64,000 bases of DNA from Candidatus Roseilinea sp. NK_OTU-006 (lineage in GTDB: Bacteria > Chloroflexota > Anaerolineae > J036 > Brachytrichaceae). How positions within the stretch are numbered: the first letter of the stretch is position 1; every line of letters begins with the position of its first letter. Where the stretch lies: positions 80,808-144,807 of the forward strand of contig NZ_JAAFGM010000007.1 in the NCBI RefSeq assembly GCF_012931985.1, written 5' to 3'. This document shows, piece after piece, positions 35,848 through 46,883 of the stretch. The position numbers and the translations under genes were made by a program. The notes under the pieces were generated by a model that saw nothing but the letters and a program-made list of their open reading frames with translations, was not told the DNA's origin and ran no database searches.

Positions 35848-36603
35848 CTACGCTGAGCCGCGGGGCGACGTCAAGCGCGTAACGACGTGGTGCGGATCGT
35901 CTAACACGCGTGGGCATGGCGCGCCGGTGAACGCCACACACACCGGCGCGGGGTCCGGCAAATGCGGCAGCAGCATGCGCAGGTGACACAGGGCGAGACC
36001 AACGACGTTGAGCGGGCAGCCGCGAATCTGCGCGATAGGCTGGAAGGATGGATGCTGAGCGGCATAACCGCCGGCCTTGTCGAACGGGTCGCCGGTGGCG
36101 ATGTAGGCCTCGATTTCGTCGAGGCTATAGTCGCGCATGGTGACTTGCGACGAGACAATGTTCATGCGCTCCTGATCGCCCTGGCGCACCACGATTGCCG
36201 ATTGCACCTCGTGCGCGCGCCCGCGCAGGCGACGCAACATCGTTCGCGCCTCATCAGCATCGGCCGGTTTGTTCAACATCTCGCCATCCAGCAGCACCGT
36301 CGTGTCGCAGGCGATGATGATCGGATCGGAGACCGGAGATTGGGGATTGAGGATTGCGCGCGATATAGGCAACCGCTCGACTTGGGCCGCACAATCTCCC
36401 ACCTCTAATCTCTTGCGGGCAATGCGTGCCTTCTCACGCGTGATGCGATGTTGGGTCTCGAGCGGCGTCTCATCCGGCAGCGGGGTCTCGTCCACATCCG
36501 CCGGGCATACCTGAAACGTCACCCCGAGCAAGGCGAGTAGCTCACGCCGGCGAGGCGAGGCAGAAGCGAGGACGATCGAGGATTGGGGATTGAGGATTGA
36601 CAA
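35848..36603 (-). CDS. maf: Maf-like nucleotide pyrophosphatase with repeat-derived segments
   Basis: Maf proteins hydrolyse nucleoside triphosphates (dTTP/UTP or m7GTP type) and affect septation. Family motifs: SASPRRRELLALLG near the N terminus, then IIACDTTVLLDGEMLNKPAD and the late block DPFDKAGGYAAQH. Two parts come from heptamer repeats: the first ~10 residues (MSILNPQSSIV) and an insertion of ~30 residues (LEVGDCAAQVERLPISRAIL plus NPQSPVSDP) just before the catalytic CDT block. At 251 aa it is longer than the usual ~200. The start is a TTG at 36603; no ATG suits. A C-terminal extension also exceeds the family. Confidence 0.85.
   Translation of the reverse strand: MSILNPQSSIVLASASPRRRELLALLGVTFQVCPADVDETPLPDETPLETQHRITREKARIARKRLEVGDCAAQVERLPISRAILNPQSPVSDPIIIACDTTVLLDGEMLNKPADADEARTMLRRLRGRAHEVQSAIVVRQGDQERMNIVSSQVTMRDYSLDEIEAYIATGDPFDKAGGYAAQHPSFQPIAQIRGCPLNVVGLALCHLRMLLPHLPDPAPVCVAFTGAPCPRVLDDPHHVVTRLTSPRGSA
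36327..36412. repeat. Heptanucleotide-repeat element inside maf
   Basis: Plus strand: GGAGACC-GGAGATT-GGGGATT-GAGGATT at 36328-36355, a ~35-bp spacer, then the complementary arm AATCTCC-CACCTCT-AATCTC at 36393-36412. Same hairpin architecture as the hisC element. It is translated as part of Maf. Confidence 0.85.
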
Positions 36604-36737
36604 TTTAAGATTGGAGATTGGAGATTGGAGATTGGAGATTGAAGACTGAGAATGAGGGATTGGCAGGTGCGATGAATCTCTAATCTCTAATCTCTAATCT
36701 CTAATCTCTAATCTCTAATCTCCAATTTCTAATCTCC
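36578..36737. repeat. Heptanucleotide-repeat hairpin element between maf and mreB
   Basis: GGAGATT-type units at 36609-36641 and diverged ones at 36578-36599 form one arm; six or more AATCTCT units at 36675-36737 form the other. GGAGATT and AATCTCT pair with one G-T wobble per unit. The left end supplies the first codons of maf. The AATCTCT form contains TAA in its 21-nt cycle and is confined to the non-coding side. Confidence 0.92.
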
Positions 36738-36759
36738 ACCCACATGCCAAAACCCGCAA

Positions 36760-37767
36760 TCAGCCGATAAACTCGGTGCGCTTGAGCACCTCGATGTTCT
36801 CGAGCGCGCGACCTGTGCCGAGGGCGACGCAAGCAATCGGTGCGTCGGCCACATAGGCCGGGACGCCGGTCTCTCGGGTGAGGTATTCGTCGAGCTTGTG
36901 CAACAAGGCGGTGCCGCCGGTCAGCGCCATGCCGCGGTCAATGATATCGGATGCCAACTCGGGCGGCGTGCGTTCCAGCACCGACTTCACGCACGCAGAG
37001 ATCTGCGCCAGCGGTTCCTGCAGGGCTTCAACAATTTCGTTGGTCGAGACCTCAATCGTGCGCGGCAGGCCAGTGACCTGGTCACGCCCCTGCACTTGCA
37101 TGTACATCTCTTCTTCCAGCGGGAGCGCGCTGCCGATGTTGATCTTGATTTCTTCCGCAGTTGGTTCGCCAATGGCCAAGTTGTATTTGCGGCGAATAAA
37201 GTTCTGGATAGCCGCGTCGAGCTTGAGGCCGCCGACGCGCACAGAGTTGGCGACGACGATGCCGTTCATCGAGACCACGGCGGCCTCGGCGGTGCCGCCG
37301 CCAATATCAACCACCAGGTTGCCTGTGGCGGTATCCACCGGCAAGCCCGCGCCGTAGGCGGCGGCCAGCGGCTCGCGGATCGGATAAACCTCGCCGGCGC
37401 CGGCTTCGATGGCCGCCTCACGCACCGCGCGACGTTCAACGCTCGTCACGCCGTAAGGGACGCCGATCACCACGCGCGGCGGCAACAAGCTGAAGCCCTT
37501 CGCTTTATTGACGAAGTGCTGCAGCATCCTCTGAGTCACCTGGTAGTCGGCGATCACGCCATCGCGCAGCGGCCGGGCGACTTCAATCTCGTCGGGGGTG
37601 CGGCCGTACATCTGGCGCGCCTCTTCGCCAACTTCCACCACCGTCTCCTCGCGCGAGAGAATAGCAACGACGGAGGGCTCCTGGATCACAATGCCCTTGC
37701 CCCGCACATACACCAGCACGTTGACGGTGCCGAGGTCTATGCCGATCTCTGCCCGAAGGATGCCCAT
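36760..37767 (-). CDS. mreB: Rod-shape-determining protein MreB
   Basis: Actin-like ATPase that organises peptidoglycan synthesis along the cell length. The 335-aa protein has the phosphate-1 motif [20 protein letters not shown], phosphate-2 [17 protein letters not shown], and the adenosine motif [16 protein letters not shown]. Length is standard. mreC and mreD are not adjacent; the next minus-strand genes are atpC upstream and maf downstream, past the repeat element. Confidence 0.95.
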   Translation of the reverse strand: MGILRAEIGIDLGTVNVLVYVRGKGIVIQEPSVVAILSREETVVEVGEEARQMYGRTPDEIEVARPLRDGVIADYQVTQRMLQHFVNKAKGFSLLPPRVVIGVPYGVTSVERRAVREAAIEAGAGEVYPIREPLAAAYGAGLPVDTATGNLVVDIGGGTAEAAVVSMNGIVVANSVRVGGLKLDAAIQNFIRRKYNLAIGEPTAEEIKINIGSALPLEEEMYMQVQGRDQVTGLPRTIEVSTNEIVEALQEPLAQISACVKSVLERTPPELASDIIDRGMALTGGTALLHKLDEYLTRETGVPAYVADAPIACVALGTGRALENIEVLKRTEFIG

Positions 37768-37817
37768 GTCGTTCTCGCGATTCGCAAATCCTGCAGCGCG
37801 CCGGCGCGCGTCTGGCG

Positions 37818-38246
37818 TCAGTTGCGCGCCTCGCTGCGATGGGCGCGCCGGCGCATGGCCACGTTCAAGCGCACCGTGCTCCGACGTAGCGCCGCCTCGA
37901 GCTTGAGCAGGTCTTCTTTGTTCGGCGGCGGGTTCTTCAGTAACGCTTCGGCACGCGCGCGAGCAGCTTCGGCGCGGGCGATGTCAATCTCATCGGCGCG
38001 TTCGGCGCTGTCGGCCAAGATGATCACACGGTTGTCGTGAATATCCACGAAACCGCCGCCGATGGCGAACTCCTGCACTTCGTCGCCAATCTTGACGCGC
38101 AGCTCTCCCGGCTTCAGCGTGGAGAGCACCGGCGCGTGATGTGGCAATACGCCCATCACGCCACCGGCGCCGGGCACGGTCACCATGTCCACTTCGCCGC
38201 TGAATGCGACGCGCTCGCTTGTGACGATTTCTAAATGCAACGGCAT
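37818..38246 (-). CDS. atpC: F0F1 ATP synthase epsilon subunit
   Basis: Central-stalk regulatory subunit. The ATG at 38246 gives 142 aa beginning [20 protein letters not shown]; the beta-sandwich landmark [20 protein letters not shown] and [20 protein letters not shown] are present, followed by the two-helix C-terminal domain ([20 protein letters not shown]). Last gene of the F1 cluster. A TTG at 38252 is an alternative start. Confidence 0.94.
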   Translation of the reverse strand: MPLHLEIVTSERVAFSGEVDMVTVPGAGGVMGVLPHHAPVLSTLKPGELRVKIGDEVQEFAIGGGFVDIHDNRVIILADSAERADEIDIARAEAARARAEALLKNPPPNKEDLLKLEAALRRSTVRLNVAMRRRAHRSEARN

Positions 38247-38325
38247 AAGCAAATTAAGCGTTGAGGAAAAGGCCGCCAGGTAGGCGCTCGCCCGTCGCCG
38301 CCCTCAATGCGGCTCGGCGGCTTGC

Positions 38326-39789
<1,464 letters not shown>

Positions 39790-41610
39790 TTATCTGGCCT
39801 CTAGCACCACATACACGGGCAGGCCGCTCCGCTCATGTGCAATGAAGGCTTCGACCACCTGCCGGCCCATCCGATTCGCGATTTCGGTGAAGTCTTTTCG
39901 GCGATTATAAACGGCAAACCGCTCCCAGAGCACGATGTAGCGCCGGTTGGGATCCTGCAGCATCTCGGCAGCGCGTCGGCGGAAGCCTTCGTCGGCCTGC
40001 TCGGAGAAGCCGAAGATCTCTATCGGCCGCACGCGATCCGCCGTCAGCACGCGCAGGTTCTTCTCAATGCCCCAATCCAGCGCGACCGGCTGATGCACGG
40101 CGTTGGCATCCAACCAATCGGCCAACTTGTAGATCGCATCGGAGAAGCGCCCCGTCCCGCCTGTGCGCGCTAGGGTCGCGTGGTGTTGTTCATTGACCCA
40201 CACATCGCGGCTGAAAGGCAGCGCGAGAAGCAGACAGACAAGGAGCGGGGGCAAGGAGGCGACCAGGCGATTTCTCTTTGTCTCCGTGACCCTTTGTCCC
40301 CGTGTCACGCCGCCTGTGACGAACTCCGCCAGCCACACCGCGGCACAAGCCACCACCCACTGCGGCAGGGGCAACATGATGAATTGGTGGGTGGACCACA
40401 AGCCGGAGACGGTGAACGCGCCCAACACGACCAGGGTGGCGATGCTCGCCAGCACCGCGAAGAAAAGGCGCGACGCATCGCGCTTGCCTTGTTGTGCCGG
40501 CGGCTGGTCGCCCAAGCCGCGCCCACGGATGATCGCCAGGGCCCCGCCGACGGTTGCGCTGAGGATCAAGGTCGGCACGGCATAGACGTTGCCGAACGGC
40601 ACGCCGTTGTACCAAAAGTAGCTGCCGTCCACGAACACACGCGCGTCGTCAACCGCTTTTTGGATGTTGTGGAAGAAATCCAGATTGTTCACGCCGAACT
40701 GCTGCGTCGGCCGCACGAGCGAATCGAGCAGGAGCGTGACCGTCCACGCCTGGCCATCGCGGATCAAGCCGACGATGTTGTAGTAGATCAGCGGAGACGC
40801 GCCGAGCAGCGCGCCAACCGCCGTCCACCCCAGCGCCGGCGCAAGCGCAGCCAGGCATTCCCGCTGGCTCTGCAAGCGACGCGCCGCGCGGCTGCGCGTG
40901 AACCACATCACCGCGCCGATGACCAGCAGCACGATCACCCAGCGCAGGAACAACAACTTAGCCCACAGCCCCAGGCCGATGAGCGCGCCGGCGCTCAGCG
41001 CCAGCAGCCGAGAGGCTGAGGATAAACCACGACGCGTCGCGCTCGGCCCGCGGTGCTCGATGCGCGGTTCTCGACGCTCCCTCCGAATCACCGCGTCGAG
41101 CAACAGCAGCGAACCGATCGAGCACACCGTCATCACACTCGTCACGCTGATGCCCTGCCGGCTAAACCAAATGAAGGAGGGATTGACTGCCAGCAGCAGC
41201 GTGGCCAAGCCGGCGACGCCGTAGCCGAACCAGCGGTGCGCCAGCCACCAGGCCAGCACGATGGTGACGCAGGAGAAGAAGATGGGCTGCGCCCGCGCCG
41301 CCACATAGCCTGGCCCAAAAACCCCCATGAAGGGCAAGGTCAGGTATCCGCCCAGGCTCCCCATATAGTCGAGCAACATAACCGGGAAACGGCCGATGCC
41401 GATGCCGCGCAGCAACTCCGGCTGTCGGCCCTGCATCACGTCCAGCATCGGCGCCAGGTCGAGCGCCTCGTCGTAATAGAAGCCGGGCAGATGCAATTGG
41501 CGCAGCGCGAAGGCCAGGAATAGGACCACGGCGGCAACGAGCGGGAGATAGCGCGCGACTCGCGCCGCGATTAATTTTGCTGCTGCGGGCGCAGCTCGCA
41601 CAAGATCCAT
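39790..41610 (-). CDS. GT39/ArnT-like membrane glycosyltransferase within the atp cluster
   Basis: A ~606-aa polytopic membrane protein. The start MDLVRAAPAAAKL at 41610 is preferred because residues upstream have no similarity. After the first helix (YLPLVAAVVLFLAFALRQ) comes LPGFYYDEALDLAPMLDVM, the extracytoplasmic Asp-Glu loop typical of the GT39/ArnT/PMT superfamily, which uses lipid-linked sugars. About ten more hydrophobic segments follow, then a soluble C-terminal domain (YKLADWLDANAVHQPVALDW). Acceptor and sugar are unknown. It separates atpG from atpD, on the same strand. Confidence 0.85.
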   Translation of the reverse strand: MDLVRAAPAAAKLIAARVARYLPLVAAVVLFLAFALRQLHLPGFYYDEALDLAPMLDVMQGRQPELLRGIGIGRFPVMLLDYMGSLGGYLTLPFMGVFGPGYVAARAQPIFFSCVTIVLAWWLAHRWFGYGVAGLATLLLAVNPSFIWFSRQGISVTSVMTVCSIGSLLLLDAVIRRERREPRIEHRGPSATRRGLSSASRLLALSAGALIGLGLWAKLLFLRWVIVLLVIGAVMWFTRSRAARRLQSQRECLAALAPALGWTAVGALLGASPLIYYNIVGLIRDGQAWTVTLLLDSLVRPTQQFGVNNLDFFHNIQKAVDDARVFVDGSYFWYNGVPFGNVYAVPTLILSATVGGALAIIRGRGLGDQPPAQQGKRDASRLFFAVLASIATLVVLGAFTVSGLWSTHQFIMLPLPQWVVACAAVWLAEFVTGGVTRGQRVTETKRNRLVASLPPLLVCLLLALPFSRDVWVNEQHHATLARTGGTGRFSDAIYKLADWLDANAVHQPVALDWGIEKNLRVLTADRVRPIEIFGFSEQADEGFRRRAAEMLQDPNRRYIVLWERFAVYNRRKDFTEIANRMGRQVVEAFIAHERSGLPVYVVLEAR

Positions 41611-41718
41611 GGTGCGCAGGCTGCAGGCATGGCGAACCCGGCGAGCCAGCGGCCCATGCCGGCATGACTGCCTTTGAACGGAGCCAACGGCGGGCCGGAT
41701 CATCCGTTCCGGGTCTGC

Positions 41719-42645
41719 TCACAGAGCGCTGCCGGCAGGCATCCCTAGGGCCTTGGCGGCTTCCTCCATGGCCTGGCGCAGCGCCTCGGCGCCGCCGGCG
41801 ATGTCGAGCAGTTCGTTGGTGATGCCGGCCTGGCGCGCCTTGTTGTAACTGAGCGTGTAGGCCACGATCAGGTCCGAGGCGTTGTCCGTGGCGTTGCGCA
41901 TGGCGATGCGCTGGGCGGTGTAAAAGCTGGCCAGCGATTCGAGCACCGCCTGATACACCTGCATCTCGGTGAGGCGTGGGAGGAGCGTGTTCAGGATCTC
42001 CGACGGCCCCGGCTCAAATTCATAGGCCGGACGAGGCCCGCGGCGCGCTTGATCCGGCATGATTGCTTCGCGCGTCAGGGGCAGAAGCCGTTTGATGACG
42101 GGCTTCTGCTGGGTGGCGCTGATGAACTCGGTGTAGATCAGATACACCTCGTCAGCGGTGCCGCTGAGGAAGTCGTCAATCGCAGCGCGCGTCGCGGGCG
42201 TGGTGTCCAACAGGGTCGGGCGCGCCGGCATGCCGGAGAAATCCGCAGCGATCTTGCCGCCGCGCCGGTAGATGAAGTCGCGGCCCTTCTTGCCGATGGT
42301 GATGAAGTGCACCGGCTTGCCATAGTCACGCGCGAAGTTGAACGCGACGCGGGAGACGTTGCTGTTGAACGCGCCGGCCAGGCCGCGGTCGCCGGAGATC
42401 AAGATGACGGCGGCGCTGTTAACCTGTTCGCGCTGGGTGAGCAGCGGATGCCTCGTCTCGCCGCCGGCCAGCGACGCGACGCTGGCGAGCAAATCGCGCG
42501 CGCGTTGTGAATACGGGCGCGTAGCTTCAACCATCTGCTGGGCGCGCCGCACGCGGCCGGCCGCCACACTCTCCAACGCTTTGGTGATCTGGCGGACGTT
42601 CTTGACGCTGCGAATGCGTCGCTTGATTTCTCGTGCTGTGGCCAT
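41719..42645 (-). CDS. atpG: F0F1 ATP synthase gamma subunit
   Basis: Rotor subunit. MATAREIKRRIRSVKNVRQI and TKALESVAAGRVRRAQQ form the N-terminal coiled-coil helix; LISGDRGLAGAFNSNVSR is the family signature; the C-terminal helix ends with NELLDIAGGAEALRQAME. 308 aa, slightly longer than the usual ~290. Separated from atpA by a heptamer-repeat spacer. Confidence 0.96.
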   Translation of the reverse strand: MATAREIKRRIRSVKNVRQITKALESVAAGRVRRAQQMVEATRPYSQRARDLLASVASLAGGETRHPLLTQREQVNSAAVILISGDRGLAGAFNSNVSRVAFNFARDYGKPVHFITIGKKGRDFIYRRGGKIAADFSGMPARPTLLDTTPATRAAIDDFLSGTADEVYLIYTEFISATQQKPVIKRLLPLTREAIMPDQARRGPRPAYEFEPGPSEILNTLLPRLTEMQVYQAVLESLASFYTAQRIAMRNATDNASDLIVAYTLSYNKARQAGITNELLDIAGGAEALRQAMEEAAKALGMPAGSAL

Positions 42646-42718
42646 AGCTCAAGTTTTGAGTTTTGAGCTTTGAGTTCTGAGTTGGTTGGATGCACAACTC
42701 AAAACCAAGAACTCAGCG
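42646..42718. repeat. TTTTGAG-type heptamer hairpin between atpA and atpG
   Basis: Four TTTTGAG-like units (42654-42682) and a complementary arm CAACTCAAAACCAAGAACTC (42695-42714) fill almost the whole spacer. It resembles the GGAGATT elements in design but with a different unit that includes TGA in its cycle. Confidence 0.85.
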
Positions 42719-44431
<1,713 letters not shown>

Positions 44432-44645
44432 CTACGTTAATCCTCCGGGGTTCATTCTGCCAATCGGCGAACTGTTGCTTAAACGGGCGCAAGTATACCT
44501 TGAGCAGGCTAGGCGGGAGGCTATGAGGGGTGCGCTTCTGGCGAGGGGCATGCGCAACATATCATCGAGGATAGGCGCAGGCCACACCCGGCGCATAGCC
44601 ACGTCGCGCCTGCAGATAAATGCGCCCGGCGATGAAGCAATACGC

Positions 44646-45437
44646 CTACAGGCCCAGGAGGTCGCCGAAGGTGACGATGCGTTCGCCGCTATCGGTCATC
44701 ACCACCAGCGCGCCGTCGTCTTCCACACGCGCGGCATCGCCCACCACAACCTCATCGCCTACTTGCAGCCGAACGCGCCGACCAAGCGTATCAAGGTGGC
44801 GCACATAGTCAGCCAGCGGCGAGGTGGGCAGCATGGCATAGCGCGCACCGAACGCCGCCAACAACCTCTGGAGGACGACGTCGCGATCCACCGCATATCC
44901 TAGCGCCTCGCGCAGGCTGGTGGCGCGCTGCCTAACCTCCTCCGGCGCGTCATCGAAGAGGGTGTTCACATTCAACCCTATGCCCAGCACGGCATATTCG
45001 AGGCGATCGCCGATGAGAGACGATTCCACTAACACACCGGCCACCTTTCTGCCGTTCAGCAGCACGTCGTTGGGCCACTTCAGCCTGAATTGAAGCGCAT
45101 CCCAGCCCGGTCTAAGCGGCGCGGAAAGGGTGGACGTGCGCGAATGAGCATCGGCCGGCTGCGCGCTCGCGGTCGCTTCGGCGATCTCACAGACGGCGAG
45201 CGCGCCGATCATGGTCAGCCAGCCGATCTGGCGCGGGTGCAGATCGGGCCGCAGCAGGATGGAGAGGTAGAGTGACTGGCCGGGCGGCGAATACCAGGCG
45301 CGGCCGGCTCGTCCTCGGCCGGCGGTCTGCTCATCGGCCAAGACGACAAGCCCCTCATCCGCGCCGTGCGCTGCGTAAGCGCGGCAAAGGTCCATCGTGG
45401 ATGAGACGGTCTGGAAACGCCGAAGGGCGAACTTCAC
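44646..45437 (-). CDS. birA: Biotin--[acetyl-CoA-carboxylase] ligase
   Basis: Attaches biotin to biotin carboxyl carrier protein. The 263-aa protein has only the catalytic and C-terminal domains, no N-terminal DNA-binding helix-turn-helix: SSTMDLCRAYAAHGADEGLV, biotinyl-AMP loop QTAGRGRAGRAWYSPPGQSL, and LKWPNDVLLNGRKVAGVLVE with the catalytic Lys. The C-terminal SH3-like domain is VRLQVGDEVVVGDAARVEDD. Thus a group I, non-regulatory ligase. Confidence 0.95.
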   Translation of the reverse strand: MKFALRRFQTVSSTMDLCRAYAAHGADEGLVVLADEQTAGRGRAGRAWYSPPGQSLYLSILLRPDLHPRQIGWLTMIGALAVCEIAEATASAQPADAHSRTSTLSAPLRPGWDALQFRLKWPNDVLLNGRKVAGVLVESSLIGDRLEYAVLGIGLNVNTLFDDAPEEVRQRATSLREALGYAVDRDVVLQRLLAAFGARYAMLPTSPLADYVRHLDTLGRRVRLQVGDEVVVGDAARVEDDGALVVMTDSGERIVTFGDLLGL

Positions 45438-45616
45438 TGCGTCAGGCGTACGCTCGAATACGTTGCCAATTCGTCGGGATCGAGTGCGATGCCGAGGCTA
45501 GGTCCTCACATCGGTCATCCATGCCCTGGCACACGAAGAATCAGCGTTGACCGGGCGACGGCACCCCACCGAGCCTTCGTGCGATAGAGGCCGGAAAGCG
45601 TCTTCCGTCCAGGTGC

Positions 45617-45991
45617 TCAGGTCGGGTTATATTCGACGTGCAGCCATCCGTGCGTGCGCGCCCAGTCGAGCCGAACGGCGCCGGGCACGGTCGCAGGGTC
45701 GAACGCCGATGGGATGTGATGAGGGCTGTCGGTTGGGCCCACAATCCAGGTCTTAACACGCGCTGCATCGTAGGCAAGTTTGAAAGCGAGAGGCCGGTTT
45801 GTCCAATCCAGCATCGCCGCGATGGGTTGATCCGCGCGTCCGATATTTGCGGTGCGAACGGCGGTATCCTGCCTATTCGGCGTGGCGGTGCCATGCAACG
45901 CCAGGCGCGGGCTGATCAGGTCTCTCAGGCGCGTCTGGACGGCCTCTTCGGCCAAAGTTTGCAGGCAGAGCGAAGCTGTCCATTCAGTCAT
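45617..45991 (-). CDS. Hypothetical protein, 124 aa
   Basis: I do not recognise a family. From an ATG at 45991 the frame reads MTEWTASLCLQTLAEEAVQT, with a C-terminal half LDWTNRPLAFKLAYDAARVK and PGAVRLDWARTHGWLHVEYN that looks protein-like in composition. It lies on the opposite strand to the start region of the Crp/Fnr gene, 55 bp from it, and may be divergently expressed. It could also be a chance frame in GC-rich DNA. Confidence 0.35.
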   Translation of the reverse strand: MTEWTASLCLQTLAEEAVQTRLRDLISPRLALHGTATPNRQDTAVRTANIGRADQPIAAMLDWTNRPLAFKLAYDAARVKTWIVGPTDSPHHIPSAFDPATVPGAVRLDWARTHGWLHVEYNPT

Positions 45992-46045
45992 CGCGGTTGT
46001 TCGTGGGGGATGGGTGCTCGGCATGCCCAACGGTGTGTTTTTTCG

Positions 46046-46738
46046 ATGTGGCAAACACTTCTCCAGACAGATTTGTTTCAGGGCCTGTCCCCTGAGGCGA
46101 TGGAGCACGTGATGGCGGCGGCGTCACCGCCGAAGCTTCTTCCCGAAGGCCATGTGCTCTTCCAACAAGGCGAGCCAGCGGAAGCGTGCTTCGTGCTGCT
46201 CAGCGGGCGGGCGAATCTCTCTCAGCTTACTCCAAACGGTCATGAGACTGTGCTGCGCGTCATTGAGCCTGGGCAGGTGCTGGGCCTCACGGCGCTGCTG
46301 GGCGCCGGGGTCTATTCCGCCACAGCGCGCGTAGCCCAGCCGGCCACCGCGCTGGCTTGGTCCGGGACGGCGATCCAGCAACTCAGCCGGTCGCATCCGT
46401 TGATCTTGCACAATGCGCTGCACATAGCGCTGGAGCGCTACACTGCGCTGCAGCAGGCCTATTTGCGCCTGGCCTTCGAGACGGTAGATCATCGGTTGGC
46501 CGAGGTGTTGACTCGCCTGGCGCGCGCTCAGCCTGTCCAACGCGATGGGAGCATCGTCATTCGTGAATCGCGCGAGACATTGGCGGCGATGGCCGTGACC
46601 ACGATCTTCACCGTGTCTCGGTTATTGAGGGAGTGGGAGCGGCATCGCATCGTTGCGCTGAAGCGGGGCATGGTGGTGATCCGTGACCTCCAGGCGTTGA
46701 GGCGCCTTGCTTATTCCGAATCCGCTGCGCTTCCCTGA
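46046..46738 (+). CDS. Crp/Fnr-family transcriptional regulator
   Basis: A 230-aa regulator with an N-terminal cyclic-nucleotide-binding-type beta-roll (about 12-120: DLFQGLSPEAMEHVMAAASP, LFQQGEPAEACFVLLSGRAN), a long dimerisation helix (LQQAYLRLAFETVDHRLAEV), and a C-terminal winged HTH (SRETLAAMAVTTIFTVSRLL, REWERHRIVALKRGMVVIRD). The four-Cys cluster of FNR is absent, so it is not an oxygen-sensing Fe-S FNR by sequence. ATG at 46046 is preferred to the longer open frame. It lies 145 bp upstream of the bd-type oxidase genes, which it probably controls. Confidence 0.9.
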   Translation: MWQTLLQTDLFQGLSPEAMEHVMAAASPPKLLPEGHVLFQQGEPAEACFVLLSGRANLSQLTPNGHETVLRVIEPGQVLGLTALLGAGVYSATARVAQPATALAWSGTAIQQLSRSHPLILHNALHIALERYTALQQAYLRLAFETVDHRLAEVLTRLARAQPVQRDGSIVIRESRETLAAMAVTTIFTVSRLLREWERHRIVALKRGMVVIRDLQALRRLAYSESAALP

Positions 46739-46784
46739 GGGTCGTGCCAACCAACGTGACCGGATGAAGAATATCGGCCTCTCA

Positions 46785-46800
46785 TGTGACGTTTGTCATG
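46785..46800. promoter_or_regulatory. CRP-like operator half-palindrome
   Basis: TGTGACGTTTGTCATG matches the CRP consensus TGTGA-N6-TCACA in one perfect half-site and 3 of 5 positions of the other. It lies between the Crp/Fnr gene and the oxidase operon, 84 bp upstream of the oxidase ATG. Confidence 0.5.
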
Positions 46801-46846
46801 ATTTCTGCTGCTACTTGCGCTTGCGCAAAGATCAAGCGCGTCTGCT

Positions 46847-46876
46847 TCCTTAAGTTCCTGATCAGGAACTTAAGGA
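46847..46876. promoter_or_regulatory. Perfect 30-bp palindrome overlapping the oxidase ribosome-binding site
   Basis: The sequence is exactly self-complementary over 30 bp, centred on GATC at 46860-46863; the central half is TTCCTGATCAGGAA. The right arm ends ..CTTAAGGA and runs into GGTG, so the AAGGAGG ribosome-binding site (46872-46878) is mostly inside it. It could be an operator, or an mRNA hairpin that hides the ribosome-binding site, or both. Confidence 0.8.
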
Positions 46877-46883
46877 GGTGACT

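Noticed and set aside
35736..35850. Replication origin near rpmH
   Set aside because: No dnaA gene, no cluster of DnaA boxes and no AT-rich unwinding region are visible beside the rpmH cluster.
36578..36737. CRISPR array
   Set aside because: Repeats are 7-bp tandem units without unique spacers of constant length, and there are no cas genes.
45638..46045. N-terminal extension of the Crp/Fnr protein
   Set aside because: Family similarity begins at the internal ATG at 46046; the upstream part is arginine-rich chance sequence.
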